Shown here piece by piece: positions 8,700-18,320 of a stretch of 64,000 bases of DNA; position 1 is the stretch's first letter, and each line of letters opens with the position of its first letter. A program made the position numbers and the translations under genes. The stretch is from assembly GCF_008033135.1 (NCBI RefSeq), contig NZ_CP041335.1, positions 593,513-657,512 on the forward strand, read 5' to 3'. Source of the stretch: Chitinolyticbacter meiyuanensis (lineage in GTDB: Bacteria; Pseudomonadota; Gammaproteobacteria; Burkholderiales; Chitinibacteraceae). The notes under the pieces were generated by a model, which saw only the letters and a program-made list of their open reading frames with translations, was not told the origin of the DNA and ran no database searches.

Positions 8700-9962
8700 A
8701 TGAACGATTCGGTCCGGCTGGTATTGACGGGCGAAATTCTTCCCGGCAACGAGCGTGGCGACGTACGCGACCGACTGGCCGCATTGCTGAAGATCGATGC
8801 TGCGCGTAGTACCCAGCTGCTCGATGAGGCGCCGACGGTGATCAAGCAGCAATTGCCGCTGGCGCATGTGCACACCTATCTTGGCTTGCTGGCAAAGGCC
8901 GGTGCCGGGGTGCGGGTGGAGCACCTCGATGGCCGGCCCTGGCAGGCACCGGCGGATGATCAGGCCTTCCCGGCGCTGTTCGCTGAAATCGAGGCACGCC
9001 CCATCCATCCTGAGTCGGTGACGCCGCGCGTGCCGGATCCAGTTCCGGCCGCGCCTGCAGCGTCGATTGCCCAGGTTGCGCCAGTGGTGGTTGCCTCCAA
9101 TGCAGCCGAGCTCGCGCTGGTCGAGCCTGCGCCGCCCGAAACCATCAAGTGCCCGTCGTGTGGGCTGGAACAGAACAAGCGCACCCTTTGCACGGGCTGC
9201 GGCGTGGACATGCCGCGCATGATTGCTGCGCAGAATCAGGCCAAGGTCGAGGCTCGCCAGGCGCAGCAGGCGGCAGGCCCCCGCAGCGTGTCGTCGTTGC
9301 GGCCGGATGATGCGGCGCTGCTGGATATCGCCGAAACGCCCAAGCTGTTCGGCGTTGGCTTGAACGGCCGGCTGGGCCGCATGCGCTACCTGGCCTACGG
9401 TGTGCTGCTGATTCTGGCTATCATTCCGATCACGCTACTGTTCTCGCTGGCGCTGGCCTTCCTCAAGGGCTTCTGGGTGGTGTTCGGCATGGCTTGGGTG
9501 TGGTTGTTCCTGCGGCTGGTGGTGTTCCGGCTGCACGACATGAACCTGTCCGGCTGGTGGGTGAGCGGCGCCGTGGTTGTGCCACTGGTGATCAGCCTGA
9601 TCAACGTGCGCTTCGGCGCCATGGCGTCGGGCCTCGTCACCTTGGGGTCGCTGGCGCTGTGTGTCTGGCCGGGGTCGACGAGTGACAACCGCTTCGGCCC
9701 GCCGGCCGAGCCGCCGACCATGCTGATCAACGTGCTGGCGGTGGTTGGCTTGCTGGTGTCCTTGTTGTCCATCCCGGCGATGCTGGCTTCGGTCGCGGTC
9801 CCCGGCTATGCCGACTATGTCCAGCATCAGAAGCTGAAAGCCGGCCAGTTGAGTGACGAGCAGCTGGAGGAGATGGCGGCCGCAATGCGCGAACAGGGCA
9901 TGGAGATCACAGCGGACGAGCTGCGCGAGCAGATGAAGCACGACAACGCCGGCAACGAGTGA
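8700..9962 (+). CDS. DUF805 membrane protein with N-terminal domain, zinc ribbon and pilin-like C-terminal helix
   Basis: 420 residues with four parts. Residues 1-85 form an alpha/beta domain I cannot name. Residues 145-170 hold a zinc ribbon (CPSCGLEQ ... CTGCGVD). Residues 215-335 match the DUF805 membrane domain with several hydrophobic segments and the FRLHDMNLSGWW core. Residues 345-375 are a hydrophobic helix ending VAVPGYADYVQ, which resembles the N-terminal helix of type IV pilins, followed by a charged helical tail. Function is unknown. The ATG at 8700 is taken as the start because the upstream bases are AT-rich and noncoding. Divergent from the lipid operon. Confidence 0.8.
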   Translation: MNDSVRLVLTGEILPGNERGDVRDRLAALLKIDAARSTQLLDEAPTVIKQQLPLAHVHTYLGLLAKAGAGVRVEHLDGRPWQAPADDQAFPALFAEIEARPIHPESVTPRVPDPVPAAPAASIAQVAPVVVASNAAELALVEPAPPETIKCPSCGLEQNKRTLCTGCGVDMPRMIAAQNQAKVEARQAQQAAGPRSVSSLRPDDAALLDIAETPKLFGVGLNGRLGRMRYLAYGVLLILAIIPITLLFSLALAFLKGFWVVFGMAWVWLFLRLVVFRLHDMNLSGWWVSGAVVVPLVISLINVRFGAMASGLVTLGSLALCVWPGSTSDNRFGPPAEPPTMLINVLAVVGLLVSLLSIPAMLASVAVPGYADYVQHQKLKAGQLSDEQLEEMAAAMREQGMEITADELREQMKHDNAGNE

Positions 9963-10026
9963 TACGGAAAACCCGTATACGGTGACACCTGCCGTCGGCC
10001 TAGCATGGCGGAACACGGAGATCGCC

Positions 10027-10638
10027 ATGCTCGAGACCACGCTCGTCGTCACCACCATTGCGCTGCTGGCCATGCTGTCGCCGGGGCCGGATTTCTTCCT
10101 GGTGATCCGGAATGCCGCGCGCTATCGGCGCAGTGCTGCACTGGCCACTGCGGCCGGGGTCAATCTCGGCATTGCCGCACACATGAGCTACTGCGTGGCT
10201 GGCCTCGCGGTGGTGATCGCTACCACGCCATGGTTGTTCAACATCCTGAAGTACGCTGGCGCGGCCTATCTGGTGTGGATCGGCATCCAGGCATTGCGCT
10301 CGCGCGGCGGCGCTGCCATCTCACTCGACAGCGCACGGGAGGACGTGAGCCTGAGGCAGGCCTTCATGCAGGGGCTGCTGTGCAACCTGCTCAATCCCAA
10401 GGCCACGTTGTTCTTCCTTTCCGTGTTCACCCAGATACTCAGTGTGGACACCACCTTGCTCGCCAAGCTGTGGTACGCCTTCATCATCTGGATGCTGGGC
10501 GTGATCTGGTGGCCGCTGCTGGTGTTCATCATCCAGAGCCCCGTGGTGCGCCGCGGCTTGGCACGGGTACAGACCGCGATCGACAAGGTGCTTGGCGGCG
10601 TGCTGGTGGCGCTGGGGGTGAAAGTGGCGCTGTCGTGA
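10027..10638 (+). CDS. LysE/RhtB family amino acid exporter
   Basis: 203 residues. The N-terminal segment with the LSPGPDFFLVIRNA motif near residue 18 is the signature of the LysE/RhtB exporters, and about six hydrophobic segments span the protein. The conserved NLLNPKA motif near residue 125 is also present. These inner-membrane proteins export amino acids such as homoserine, threonine or lysine; the substrate here is not predictable. The start was set at ATG 10027, which has GGAG six bases upstream, and not at the longer frame. It precedes hisD by 115 bases in the same direction. Confidence 0.9.
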   Translation: MLETTLVVTTIALLAMLSPGPDFFLVIRNAARYRRSAALATAAGVNLGIAAHMSYCVAGLAVVIATTPWLFNILKYAGAAYLVWIGIQALRSRGGAAISLDSAREDVSLRQAFMQGLLCNLLNPKATLFFLSVFTQILSVDTTLLAKLWYAFIIWMLGVIWWPLLVFIIQSPVVRRGLARVQTAIDKVLGGVLVALGVKVALS

Positions 10639-10716
10639 ACAGGTTCCAAGCTTGCGCCGACGCAAGGCGCGCGCGTAACGCCTTGTTCCGGCGGGCGGAT
10701 GGCGTGGGGCGTCGGG

Positions 10717-10722
10717 TATACT
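10717..10722 (+). promoter_or_regulatory. Possible -10 element for hisD
   Basis: TATACT stands 31 bases before the hisD ATG in otherwise GC-rich sequence. No good -35 hexamer lies 16-18 bases upstream, so the call rests on the -10 box alone. Confidence 0.3.
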
Positions 10723-10753
10723 CGGGGCTTCCCCGAATTGCCCGTGTCTTGCC

Positions 10754-12046
10754 ATGATCCGCCGCCTCGATTCCGCCGCTCCCGAATTCCAATCCCAGTT
10801 GCAGGCGCTGCTGGCCTTCGAAACCTCGCAGGATCCGCAGGTCGATGCCCGCGTCGCGGCGATCCTGGCCGACGTGAAGGCGCACGGCGACGCAGCGGTG
10901 GTCGAATACACCAACCGCTTCGACGGCACCAGCGCCCAGACGCTCGCCGATCTGGAGCTGACGCAGGAAGAGCTGAAAGCCGCGTTCGAGCGCCTGCCGG
11001 CCGAGCGCCGCGATGCGCTGGTCGCCGCCGCCGAGCGTGTGCGCCGCTACCACGAGCGGCAGAAGATGGCATCGTGGAGCTACCAGGACGAGGATGGCAC
11101 GCTGTTGGGTCAGCAGATCACCGCGCTCGATCGCGTCGGTATCTATGTGCCGGGCGGCAAGGCGGCGTACCCATCGTCGGTGCTGATGAATGCGATCCCG
11201 GCGCATGTCGCTGGCGTGCCTGAGATCATCATGGTGGTGCCGACGCCCAAGGGCGAGAAGAACGATCTGGTGCTGGCCGCTGCCTATGTGGCCGGCGTAT
11301 CGCGCGCTTTCACCATCGGTGGTGCGCAGGCAGTGGGCGCGCTGGCCTACGGCACGCAGACCATTCCGCAGGTCGACAAGGTCACCGGCCCGGGCAATGC
11401 CTATGTTGCCGCCGCCAAGCGCGCGGTGTTCGGCATCGTCGGCATCGACATGGTAGCGGGGCCGTCCGAAATCCTGGTGATCTGTGATGGCGGCACCGAT
11501 CCGGACTGGGTGGCGATGGACCTCTTCAGCCAGGCCGAGCACGACGAAATCGCCCAGGCCATTCTGCTATGCCCGGACTCGGCCTATATCGATGCGGTGG
11601 AGGCCAGCATCGCCCGGCTGCTGCCGACCATGCCGCGCCGCGACATCATCGCGGCGTCGCTCGGCAATCGCGGCGCGCTGATCAAGGTGGCCGATCTGGC
11701 CGATGCCTGCGCCATCTCCAACTACATTGCGCCGGAGCATCTGGAGCTGTCGGTGGCCGAGCCCGAAGCCTGGGTTGGCCAGCTGCGTCACGCCGGCGCC
11801 ATCTTCATGGGCCGTTTCACGTCCGAGAGCCTGGGCGACTACTGCGCCGGCCCCAACCACGTGCTGCCGACCGCACGCACCGCGCGCTTTGCCTCGCCGC
11901 TGGGCGTGTACGATTTCCAGAAGCGCACCAGCCTGATCAACGTCTCCGAGGCTGGTGCGCAGCAGCTCGGCCGCATCGCCAGCGTGCTGGCGCACGGCGA
12001 AGGCCTGACGGCGCACGCGCGCGCCGCCGAGCTGAGGTTGAAATAA
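10754..12046 (+). CDS. hisD: Histidinol dehydrogenase
   Basis: 430 residues, the usual HisD length. It catalyses the last two oxidations of histidine synthesis, L-histidinol to L-histidine, using two NAD+. Family segments include [32 protein letters not shown] and [11 protein letters not shown]. The zinc ligands appear as Gln and His in SQAEHDE, Asp in [11 protein letters not shown] and His in the final [10 protein letters not shown]. hisG, the usual upstream partner, is absent; an amino acid exporter occupies that place. A strong terminator follows immediately, separating hisD from the remaining his genes. Confidence 0.97.
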   Translation: MIRRLDSAAPEFQSQLQALLAFETSQDPQVDARVAAILADVKAHGDAAVVEYTNRFDGTSAQTLADLELTQEELKAAFERLPAERRDALVAAAERVRRYHERQKMASWSYQDEDGTLLGQQITALDRVGIYVPGGKAAYPSSVLMNAIPAHVAGVPEIIMVVPTPKGEKNDLVLAAAYVAGVSRAFTIGGAQAVGALAYGTQTIPQVDKVTGPGNAYVAAAKRAVFGIVGIDMVAGPSEILVICDGGTDPDWVAMDLFSQAEHDEIAQAILLCPDSAYIDAVEASIARLLPTMPRRDIIAASLGNRGALIKVADLADACAISNYIAPEHLELSVAEPEAWVGQLRHAGAIFMGRFTSESLGDYCAGPNHVLPTARTARFASPLGVYDFQKRTSLINVSEAGAQQLGRIASVLAHGEGLTAHARAAELRLK

Positions 12047-12060
12047 GCCATGCGAATAAA

Positions 12061-12087
12061 AGAGGCGGCTGCAAGCCGCCTCTTTTT
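12061..12087 (+). terminator. Rho-independent terminator after hisD
   Basis: A perfect 10-base stem (12061-12070 with 12074-12083) closes a GCA loop and is followed by a T-run to 12087. It starts 15 bases after the hisD stop. A short A-run precedes it, so it may also work weakly on the other strand. It implies that hisB and later genes need their own promoter or read-through. Confidence 0.85.
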
Positions 12088-12126
12088 CTATGATGCAGCT
12101 GTTGTGTCACCCAAACCCGGACCGAG

Positions 12127-12996
12127 ATGCCGACCCCGTTCACTCCGCCCAAGACCGCCGCCGAATTGCGTGGCGAACGCTTCGCCATGCTGGAGGACAT
12201 TGCCCGCGAGCTTGGCGGCGAAGTCACCTTTCCGATCTGTTTCGATGCGGCCATCCGCATCGGCCGGGTGCTGCGCAACGAGGCATCATCGATCCAGTCC
12301 GTGGTGCACGAGGTGCAGCGCGATCCGCTGATCACCGCCAAGCTGCTGCGCATGGCCAACAGCGCCGCCTACGGAGCCAGCGGCAAGCCTTTGCTCGATG
12401 TGGGGCAGGCAGTGGCGCGGCTGGGTTTTGCCACCGCGCGCTCGGCCGCACTCGCCTGCGCGATGCAGCAGATGGTGCGCTCGCGCGAGCTGGTGGCGTT
12501 CGATGCACTGGCGCGCGGCTACTGGGTGCACACGTTGAAGGCCGCGGCGATGGCCCGCGTGCTGGCACGTCGGCTGACGCGCATCGATCCGGAAGTCGCC
12601 ATGCTAGGCGGGCTGATCCATGATCTTGGCGCCTTCTACATGCTGGAGCGTGCGGCGCGCTATCCCGAGCTCGTCGAGCGGCCGAGCACCGTGCAATACC
12701 TGGTGGCGCAATGGCACGACAGCGTGGGCATGGTCCTGCTCGATGCACTCGGCCTGCCCGAGGAGCTGATCGAGGCGGTGCGCGACAACGACACGCCACG
12801 CACCCAACCGGTGACGATGCGCACGCTGTCCGACGTGCTCTACGTGGCCAACCTCTTTGCTGGCGGCGTCGACGAGATGCGCATGCTCGATCTGGTCGAG
12901 GACGACTACACCCCGCCCGAGCTCACCGACGAGCGCTTCACCGCGTTGCAGCAGGAAATGGACGAAGCGGCCGACGAATTCGTCTCGCACTGGTAG
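12127..12996 (+). CDS. HDOD domain protein
   Basis: 289 residues, essentially one HDOD domain (about residues 38-240), a relative of HD phosphohydrolases that usually lacks the full metal site and acts in signalling or regulation. Typical segments include [25 protein letters not shown], the [12 protein letters not shown] helix, and the [13 protein letters not shown] core, where the HD pair is seen. The C-terminal 40 residues are acidic. It lies between the hisD terminator and hisB, so it is an insertion within the histidine cluster. No partner domain is present, and its role is unknown. Confidence 0.88.
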   Translation: MPTPFTPPKTAAELRGERFAMLEDIARELGGEVTFPICFDAAIRIGRVLRNEASSIQSVVHEVQRDPLITAKLLRMANSAAYGASGKPLLDVGQAVARLGFATARSAALACAMQQMVRSRELVAFDALARGYWVHTLKAAAMARVLARRLTRIDPEVAMLGGLIHDLGAFYMLERAARYPELVERPSTVQYLVAQWHDSVGMVLLDALGLPEELIEAVRDNDTPRTQPVTMRTLSDVLYVANLFAGGVDEMRMLDLVEDDYTPPELTDERFTALQQEMDEAADEFVSHW

Positions 12997-13073
12997 GCCC
13001 CGCCTTACGTCCCCGCTTCCCGCCGCGCCGGTTCTGCGAGACAATCGCACACTGCCCAGAACCGCTAGCAGCC

Positions 13074-13667
13074 ATGCGTCAAGTTACCGTTACCCGCAAC
13101 ACGCTGGAAACCCAGATCACCATCACGCTCAACCTCGATGGCACCGGTGTTTCCAAGTTCGACACCGGCGTGCCCTTCTTCGAGCACATGCTCGACCAGG
13201 TGGCGCGCCATGGCCTCTTCGACATCGAGATCAAGGCGGTCGGTGATCTGCATATCGACGCGCACCACACGGTGGAGGACGTCGGCATCACGCTGGGCCA
13301 GGCCTTTGCCAAGGCGGTCGGCGACAAGAAGGGCATCGTGCGCTACGGCCACAGCTATGTGCCGCTGGATGAGGCGCTGTCGCGCGTCGTGGTCGACCTG
13401 TCTGGCCGTCCCTGTCTCGAATACGAGTGCGAATACACCCGTGCGATGATCGGGGGCTTCGATGTCGACCTGTTTGGCGAGTTCTTCCGCGGCTTCGTCA
13501 ACCACGCTGCCATCAGCCTGCACATCGACAACCTGAAGGGCAAGAATGCCCACCATCAGGCCGAGACCATCTTCAAGGCGCTGGGCCGCGCGCTGCGCAT
13601 GGCTGTGAGCTTCGACGAACGCATGGCCGGCATCACGCCGAGCACCAAGGGCACGCTGGTAGGCTGA
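13074..13667 (+). CDS. hisB: Imidazoleglycerol-phosphate dehydratase
   Basis: 197 residues, the monofunctional form without an N-terminal phosphatase. It dehydrates imidazole glycerol phosphate to imidazole acetol phosphate. The duplicated metal-binding motifs are clear: [24 protein letters not shown], and later NHAAISLHI and [15 protein letters not shown]. It is the first of a tight run with hisH (5-base gap), hisA and hisF. The ATG at 13074 gives the family's normal N-terminus (Met-Arg-Gln-Val-Thr-Val). Confidence 0.97.
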   Translation: MRQVTVTRNTLETQITITLNLDGTGVSKFDTGVPFFEHMLDQVARHGLFDIEIKAVGDLHIDAHHTVEDVGITLGQAFAKAVGDKKGIVRYGHSYVPLDEALSRVVVDLSGRPCLEYECEYTRAMIGGFDVDLFGEFFRGFVNHAAISLHIDNLKGKNAHHQAETIFKALGRALRMAVSFDERMAGITPSTKGTLVG

Positions 13668-13672
13668 TCACG

Positions 13673-14317
13673 ATGCAAAAAATCGCCATCGTCGACTACG
13701 GCATGGGCAACCTGCACTCGGTGGTCAAGTCGATGCAGCTGGTCGCTGCCGACCGCGCCGCCGTGATGCTGACGGCCGATGCCGCCGAGATCGCCGCCGC
13801 CGACAAGGTGGTGTTCCCCGGCCAGGGTGCCATGCCCGATTGCATGGCTCATCTGGAGGAATCCGGTGTGAAGGCCGCAGTGCTCAAGGCCGCCACCGAG
13901 AAGCCGTTCCTCGGAATCTGCGTCGGTGCGCAGCTCCTGTTCGAGCGCAGCGAGGAAGGCCCGACCGACAGCCTTGGCGTGTTCGGCGGCCAGGTGATCC
14001 GCTTTCCGGCCGAGCGTATGGTCGGCGCGGACGGTGAGAAGCTCAAGGTGCCGCACATGGGCTGGAACGAGATGTTCATCAAGCGCGATCACCCGCTGTG
14101 GACCGGCATTGCGGATGGCGAGCGCTTCTACTTCGTGCACAGCTACCATTTCGCCCCGACCGACGATATCGCCGTGATCGAATCGGCCTATCCCTATCGC
14201 TTTGCCGCCGCGGTGGCGCGGGACAACATCTTCGCCATCCAGTGCCACCCGGAAAAGTCGGCCGACGCTGGCCTCAAGTTGCTGAAAAATTTCGTAGACT
14301 GGGACGGTCGCCGCTGA
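13673..14317 (+). CDS. hisH: Imidazole glycerol phosphate synthase, glutaminase subunit
   Basis: 214 residues, a class I glutamine amidotransferase. It releases ammonia from glutamine and channels it to HisF. The nucleophile Cys is in LGICVGAQLL and the His-Glu pair is in QCHPEKSAD, which completes the catalytic triad. VDYGMGNLHSV at the N-terminus and PHMGWNEM are family landmarks. It starts 5 bases after hisB, so the two are co-translated; HisF, its partner, lies two genes downstream. Confidence 0.97.
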   Translation: MQKIAIVDYGMGNLHSVVKSMQLVAADRAAVMLTADAAEIAAADKVVFPGQGAMPDCMAHLEESGVKAAVLKAATEKPFLGICVGAQLLFERSEEGPTDSLGVFGGQVIRFPAERMVGADGEKLKVPHMGWNEMFIKRDHPLWTGIADGERFYFVHSYHFAPTDDIAVIESAYPYRFAAAVARDNIFAIQCHPEKSADAGLKLLKNFVDWDGRR

Positions 14318-14357
14318 CCGGCCCCTTGTATTGACCTGTAGAACCTAGATCCAGACC

Positions 14358-15101
14358 ATGCTCATCATCCCCGCTATCGATCTCAAGGACGGCCAGTGCG
14401 TACGCCTGCGCCAGGGTGAAATGGACGACGCCACCGTCTTCTCGGACGACCCGGCGAGCTTCGTCAGCCACTGGCTGGGGCAGGGCGCGCGCCGCATGCA
14501 CCTGGTCGACCTCAACGGCGCCTTTGCTGGCAAGCCGAAGAACCTGGATGCGGTGAAACGCATCCTCGAAGCGGTGGGCGGCGACGTGCCGGTGCAACTG
14601 GGCGGCGGCATCCGCACGCTGGAAACCATCGAGATGTACCTGGATGCCGGCATCGACTACGTGATCATCGGCACCGCCGCGATCAAGCAGCCCGGTTTCC
14701 TGCACGAAGCCTGCGACGCCTTCCCCGGCCACATCATCGTCGGGCTCGACGCCAAGGACGGCAAGGTGGCCACCGATGGCTGGGCCAAGATCACCGACCA
14801 CGACGTGATCGACTTGGCCAAGCGCTTCGAGGGCTACGGCGTCGAGAGCGTGATCTACACCGACATCGGCCGCGACGGCATGCTGTCTGGCGTCAATATC
14901 GAGGCGACGGTGAAGCTGGCGCAGGCGCTGACCATCCCGGTGATCGCTTCGGGCGGCCTGACCAACCTCGACGACGTGAAGCAGCTGTGCGCGGTCGAGG
15001 CCGAAGGTATCGAAGGCGTCATCACCGGTCGTGCCATCTACGAGGGTACGATCAACTTCAAGGAAGCGCAGGAACTGGCCGACCAGCTGGTGCCAGCCTG
15101 A
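14358..15101 (+). CDS. hisA: ProFAR isomerase (1-(5-phosphoribosyl)-5-[(5-phosphoribosylamino)methylideneamino]imidazole-4-carboxamide isomerase)
   Basis: 247 residues forming a beta/alpha barrel. It carries out the Amadori rearrangement of ProFAR to PRFAR in histidine synthesis. The catalytic acid/base pair is visible as Asp8 in [14 protein letters not shown] and the Asp near residue 129 in GLDAKDGKV. Phosphate-binding loops LGGGIRT and ASGGLTN are present. It lies 40 bases after hisH and before hisF, to which it is distantly related by duplication of half-barrels. Confidence 0.97.
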   Translation: MLIIPAIDLKDGQCVRLRQGEMDDATVFSDDPASFVSHWLGQGARRMHLVDLNGAFAGKPKNLDAVKRILEAVGGDVPVQLGGGIRTLETIEMYLDAGIDYVIIGTAAIKQPGFLHEACDAFPGHIIVGLDAKDGKVATDGWAKITDHDVIDLAKRFEGYGVESVIYTDIGRDGMLSGVNIEATVKLAQALTIPVIASGGLTNLDDVKQLCAVEAEGIEGVITGRAIYEGTINFKEAQELADQLVPA

Positions 15102-15127
15102 GCGCGTCCGTGTTTCATCATGGCGGC

Positions 15128-15155
15128 GGGGCGCATGGGCGCCCCTTCGCCTTTT
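15128..15155 (+). terminator. Possible weak terminator or attenuator between hisA and hisF
   Basis: A 7-base GC stem (15128-15134 with 15139-15145) with an ATGG loop is followed by a short T-containing stretch ending in TTTT at 15152-15155. It falls inside the his run, so it may only dampen read-through or stabilise the upstream message. Confidence 0.35.
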
Positions 15156-15167
15156 GAGTAGATCGTC

Positions 15168-15935
15168 ATGCCGTTAGCCAAACGCATCATCCCTTGCCTC
15201 GACGTCACCGCCGGCCGCGTGGTCAAGGGCGTCAATTTTGTCGGCCTCAGGGATGCCGGCGATCCGGTGGGGATCGCCAAGCGCTACAACCTGCAGGGCG
15301 CCGACGAGCTCACCTTCCTCGACATCACCGCCAGCTCCGACAACCGCGACCTGATCCTCCATGTGATCGAGGCGGTGGCCTCGCAGGTGTTCATCCCGCT
15401 GACCGTCGGCGGCGGCGTGCGCCAGGTGGGCGATGTGCGGCGGCTGCTCAATGCCGGCGCCGACAAGGTGTCGATCAACACCACCGCCATCACCAATCCC
15501 GAGGTGGTGCAGGGCGCGGCCGAAAAGTTCGGCAGCCAGGCCATCGTGGTGGCGATCGATGCCAAGGCCGTCGACGACAGCAACAGCCGCTGGGAGGTGT
15601 TCACCCACGGCGGCCGCCGCGCCACAGGGCTCGATGCGGTGGAATGGGCATACAAGATGCAGCAACTGGGTGCGGGCGAGATCCTGCTGACCAGCATGGA
15701 CCGCGATGGCACCAAGATTGGCTTCAACCTGCCGCTGACACGCGCCGTCTCGGACGCAGTCGACATCCCGGTGATCGCCTCGGGCGGCGTCGGCAACCTG
15801 CAGCATCTGGTCGATGGTGTTACCGAAGGTCATGCGTCGGCGGTGCTGGCGGCCAGCATCTTCCACTTCGGTGAATACACGGTGCGCCAGGCCAAGGAAG
15901 CCATGCGCGACGCCGGCATCGAAGTCCGGCTGTAA
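15168..15935 (+). CDS. hisF: Imidazole glycerol phosphate synthase, cyclase subunit
   Basis: 255 residues, a beta/alpha barrel. With ammonia from HisH it converts PRFAR to imidazole glycerol phosphate and AICAR, linking histidine and purine synthesis. The catalytic Asp11 is in [15 protein letters not shown] and the second Asp near residue 130 in [10 protein letters not shown]. The phosphate loops VGGGVRQ and ASGGVGN are complete. The length fits the family. Confidence 0.97.
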   Translation: MPLAKRIIPCLDVTAGRVVKGVNFVGLRDAGDPVGIAKRYNLQGADELTFLDITASSDNRDLILHVIEAVASQVFIPLTVGGGVRQVGDVRRLLNAGADKVSINTTAITNPEVVQGAAEKFGSQAIVVAIDAKAVDDSNSRWEVFTHGGRRATGLDAVEWAYKMQQLGAGEILLTSMDRDGTKIGFNLPLTRAVSDAVDIPVIASGGVGNLQHLVDGVTEGHASAVLAASIFHFGEYTVRQAKEAMRDAGIEVRL

Positions 15936-16020
15936 GTCTCATGCTGACGCGCGTCGGCCTTCATCCGCTGGCGATGGAGAACGGGTTAGCGTGTCGGTTT
16001 GCTCATTCGAGGATGTTCCC

Positions 16021-16362
16021 ATGCGCTCCTTCCTGCTGATGCTCGCCCTGTTCGCCACGGGTTCCGCGCTTGCGTGCGATATCGCGGTAAAGAGCCGCGA
16101 TGGCCTGTCGGCCACCATCGACAAGAGCCGCCATGGCCTGAAAAACGAACTCACGCTGTTCGTCACGCTGGAAAATCAGGGTAAGGCGCCGCTGAAGCTC
16201 GCCGATGCCAAGCTGCTGGTCGAGGACGAGCATGGCGAACGTGTTGCGCCGGTCAAGGTCGAAGTGCCGGCGGCCGAACTTGCGCCGGGCGCCAAGGTCC
16301 AGCTGGTCAGTCACTACCTGCCAAGCGCCAGCTACACCGCCGTGAAATTGAATGTCGAATGA
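16021..16362 (+). CDS. Small secreted protein, unknown
   Basis: 113 residues. A signal peptide of about 18 residues ends near ALA/CDI. The mature part is a single beta-rich domain with an [14 protein letters not shown] segment that looks like an immunoglobulin-like or copper-chaperone-type beta sandwich, but no metal ligands beyond one Cys are seen. It separates hisF from hisI. Its stop lies 13 bases before the chosen hisI start, so it is probably on the his transcript without an obvious part in the pathway. Confidence 0.75.
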   Translation: MRSFLLMLALFATGSALACDIAVKSRDGLSATIDKSRHGLKNELTLFVTLENQGKAPLKLADAKLLVEDEHGERVAPVKVEVPAAELAPGAKVQLVSHYLPSASYTAVKLNVE

Positions 16363-16375
16363 AAAAGGATGGACC

Positions 16376-16762
16376 GTGAGCGCCTGGCTCGACGAAATCA
16401 AATGGGATGACAAGGGCCTGGTGCCCGTGATTGCGCAGGACGGCGAATCTGGCCGTGTACTGATGTTCGCCTATGCCAACCGCGAGGCGGTGGCACTGAC
16501 GGCCGAGCATGGCACCGCCCACTATTACACCCGCAGCCGCGGCCGCCTGTGGCACAAAGGCGAGGAGAGCGGTCATTTCCAGCGCGTGAGCGAGATCCGC
16601 CTCGATTGCGACGGCGACGTACTGATCTACCGCATCACCCAGGAAGGCGGCATCGCCTGCCACACCGGGCGCGAAAGCTGCTTCTTCCGCATCTTGAAGG
16701 ATGGTGCATGGCAGGTGGTCGACCCGGTGCTGAAAGACCCGGCCGACATCTACAAGCATTGA
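16376..16762 (+). CDS. hisI: Phosphoribosyl-AMP cyclohydrolase
   Basis: 128 residues. It opens the adenine ring of phosphoribosyl-AMP, the third step in histidine synthesis. Zinc-site cysteines are seen in [11 protein letters not shown] and [14 protein letters not shown]; the magnesium-side motif is in the same region. The GTG at 16376 is preferred because AAGGA precedes it at good spacing and Met-Ser-Ala-Trp-Leu matches the family; an ATG at 16352 overlaps the upstream gene and has no ribosome site. HisE is a separate gene, as usual in betaproteobacteria. Confidence 0.95.
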   Translation: MSAWLDEIKWDDKGLVPVIAQDGESGRVLMFAYANREAVALTAEHGTAHYYTRSRGRLWHKGEESGHFQRVSEIRLDCDGDVLIYRITQEGGIACHTGRESCFFRILKDGAWQVVDPVLKDPADIYKH

Positions 16763-16885
16763 GCCGCCCAGCCGCTGCAGCCGGCTGATCCCGCCCCGAG
16801 GAGCACAACGTGCATCCTCGCCACGAACTTGCAACGAAACGGCAATATAATTGCGGTTTCATTGCGCACCCGGAGTGATCCCGCG

Positions 16886-17212
16886 ATGGTTTCCGCCGAC
16901 ATTCTCGAACGCCTGTCCGGCACCCTGGCCGAGCGCCGTGGTGCCGATCCCTCGACCTCCTACGTGGCCAAGCTCTACGCCAAGGGCACCGATGCCATCC
17001 TGAAGAAGGTGGGCGAGGAGTCGGTCGAGGTGGTGATGGCCGCCAAGGATGGCGACAAGCTGCACTTGGTGCGCGAGGTTGCCGACCTGTGGTTCCACAC
17101 GCTGGTGCTGCTGTCGCACCAGGGATTGAGCCATGAGGATGTGCTGGCGGAATTGGCACGCCGCGAGGGCATTTCTGGGATCGAGGAAAAAGCAGCACGC
17201 AAGGAAGGCTGA
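16886..17212 (+). CDS. hisE: Phosphoribosyl-ATP pyrophosphatase
   Basis: 108 residues, a helical MazG-like fold. It removes pyrophosphate from phosphoribosyl-ATP, the second step of histidine synthesis. The metal-binding acidic motif [15 protein letters not shown] and the later [13 protein letters not shown] helix are complete. The ATG at 16886 gives the family N-terminus Met-Val-Ser-Ala-Asp-Ile-Leu-Glu. The gene is separated from the HIT gene by two bases. Confidence 0.95.
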   Translation: MVSADILERLSGTLAERRGADPSTSYVAKLYAKGTDAILKKVGEESVEVVMAAKDGDKLHLVREVADLWFHTLVLLSHQGLSHEDVLAELARREGISGIEEKAARKEG

Positions 17213-17214
17213 CC

Positions 17215-17571
17215 ATGACCGACTGCATTTTCTGCAAGATCGCCAACGGCGCGATTCCCTCGAACAAGATCTTCGAAGACGACGACGTGCTGGTGTTCCA
17301 CGATATCCATCCCGTGGCACCGGTGCACTTTCTGGTGGTGCCCAAGGTCCATATCACATCGCTTGCGCACGCCGACGAGGCCCAGCAGGCGTTGCTCGGC
17401 AAGCTGCTGCTGGTTGGGGCGCGCGTGGCACGCGAACTGGGCCTGGCCGATGGTTTTCGCACCATCGTCAATACCGGCGCGGGTGGCGGGCAGACGGTGT
17501 TCCACCTGCATGTGCACGTGCTGGGTGGCCCGGGGCTGTCGCCACGCATCGCCGAAGTCGTCACCCACTAA
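17215..17571 (+). CDS. Histidine triad (HIT) nucleotide-binding protein, HinT-like
   Basis: 118 residues. The active-site motif HLHVHVLGG near residue 97 is the histidine triad, and the [10 protein letters not shown]-terminus is typical of the HinT branch, which hydrolyses AMP-lysine-type phosphoramidates. It starts two bases after hisE and precedes tatA by 20 bases, the conserved his-HIT-tat arrangement of betaproteobacteria. Confidence 0.94.
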   Translation: MTDCIFCKIANGAIPSNKIFEDDDVLVFHDIHPVAPVHFLVVPKVHITSLAHADEAQQALLGKLLLVGARVARELGLADGFRTIVNTGAGGGQTVFHLHVHVLGGPGLSPRIAEVVTH

Positions 17572-17591
17572 ATACGCAATCGGAGCAACAC

Positions 17592-17813
17592 ATGGGTTCG
17601 TTCAGTATCTGGCATTGGCTGGTTGTGTTGGCCATCATCATCCTGGTTTTCGGCACCAAGAAGCTCGGCAACGTCGGCAAGGATCTCGGTTCGGCCGTGC
17701 GCGGTTTCAAGGACGGCATGAAGGGCGAGGATGAGCCCAAGCAACTGGCGGATGCCGGCAGCGACAAGGACGGCGGCCGCGTGATCGACGTGGCCGAGCG
17801 CGACAAGCGCTGA
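17592..17813 (+). CDS. tatA: Sec-independent translocase protein TatA
   Basis: 73 residues. One membrane helix (about 5-21) ends in the FGTKKL hinge, followed by an amphipathic helix ([17 protein letters not shown]) and a charged tail. TatA oligomers form the channel or membrane-weakening patch for folded Tat substrates. It heads the tatABC genes and is tightly followed by tatB. Confidence 0.95.
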   Translation: MGSFSIWHWLVVLAIIILVFGTKKLGNVGKDLGSAVRGFKDGMKGEDEPKQLADAGSDKDGGRVIDVAERDKR

Positions 17814-17820
17814 GGCCGGC

Positions 17821-18315
17821 TTGTTCGAAGTCGGTTTTTCCGAGCTGCTGATGATCGGCGCCGTGGCGCTGATCGTGCTCGGCCCCGAGCGCCTGCCCAA
17901 GGTGGCGCGCACGGTCGGGGCACTGGTTGGCCGCGCGCGGCGCTTCGCGGCCAGCGTCAAGGCTGACCTGGACCGCGAGATCGCCCAGACCGAGCTCGCC
18001 AAGATCGAGGCCGAGTTGCGCGCCGAGCAGGACGCCTTGCAGCACACCATCCATCAGCCGCTGGTCGAAGCACGACAGGCGTTGAGCGTGGCCGACGAGC
18101 CGGCGACGGCCGACGGCGCGGCCGAAGCATCGCTTGCCGTCGAACCGGTGGCTGTCCAGCCTCAGCCGGTTCTGCCTGCAGCGGGCAGCGCCACCTCTGC
18201 CAATGGGGTCGATCCGGATGAACCCGTCCGCGTGGTCGACGAGCGCCAGCTAGACCTGTTTGCCGCGCCGTCATCCTCCCTTGCCACCGCGGTGCCGCCG
18301 CGCGATCGCCGCTGA
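17821..18315 (+). CDS. tatB: Sec-independent translocase protein TatB
   Basis: 164 residues. The N-terminal membrane helix with the FSELLMIGAVALIVLGPERLP core and the following amphipathic helix identify TatB, which with TatC recognises twin-arginine signal peptides. The start is TTG at 17821, with GAGG five bases upstream; no ATG or GTG gives the family N-terminus. The C-terminal 70 residues are Ala/Pro/Val-rich and poorly conserved. It is 7 bases after tatA and 5 bases before tatC. Confidence 0.94.
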   Translation: MFEVGFSELLMIGAVALIVLGPERLPKVARTVGALVGRARRFAASVKADLDREIAQTELAKIEAELRAEQDALQHTIHQPLVEARQALSVADEPATADGAAEASLAVEPVAVQPQPVLPAAGSATSANGVDPDEPVRVVDERQLDLFAAPSSSLATAVPPRDRR

Positions 18316-18320
18316 CTGCC

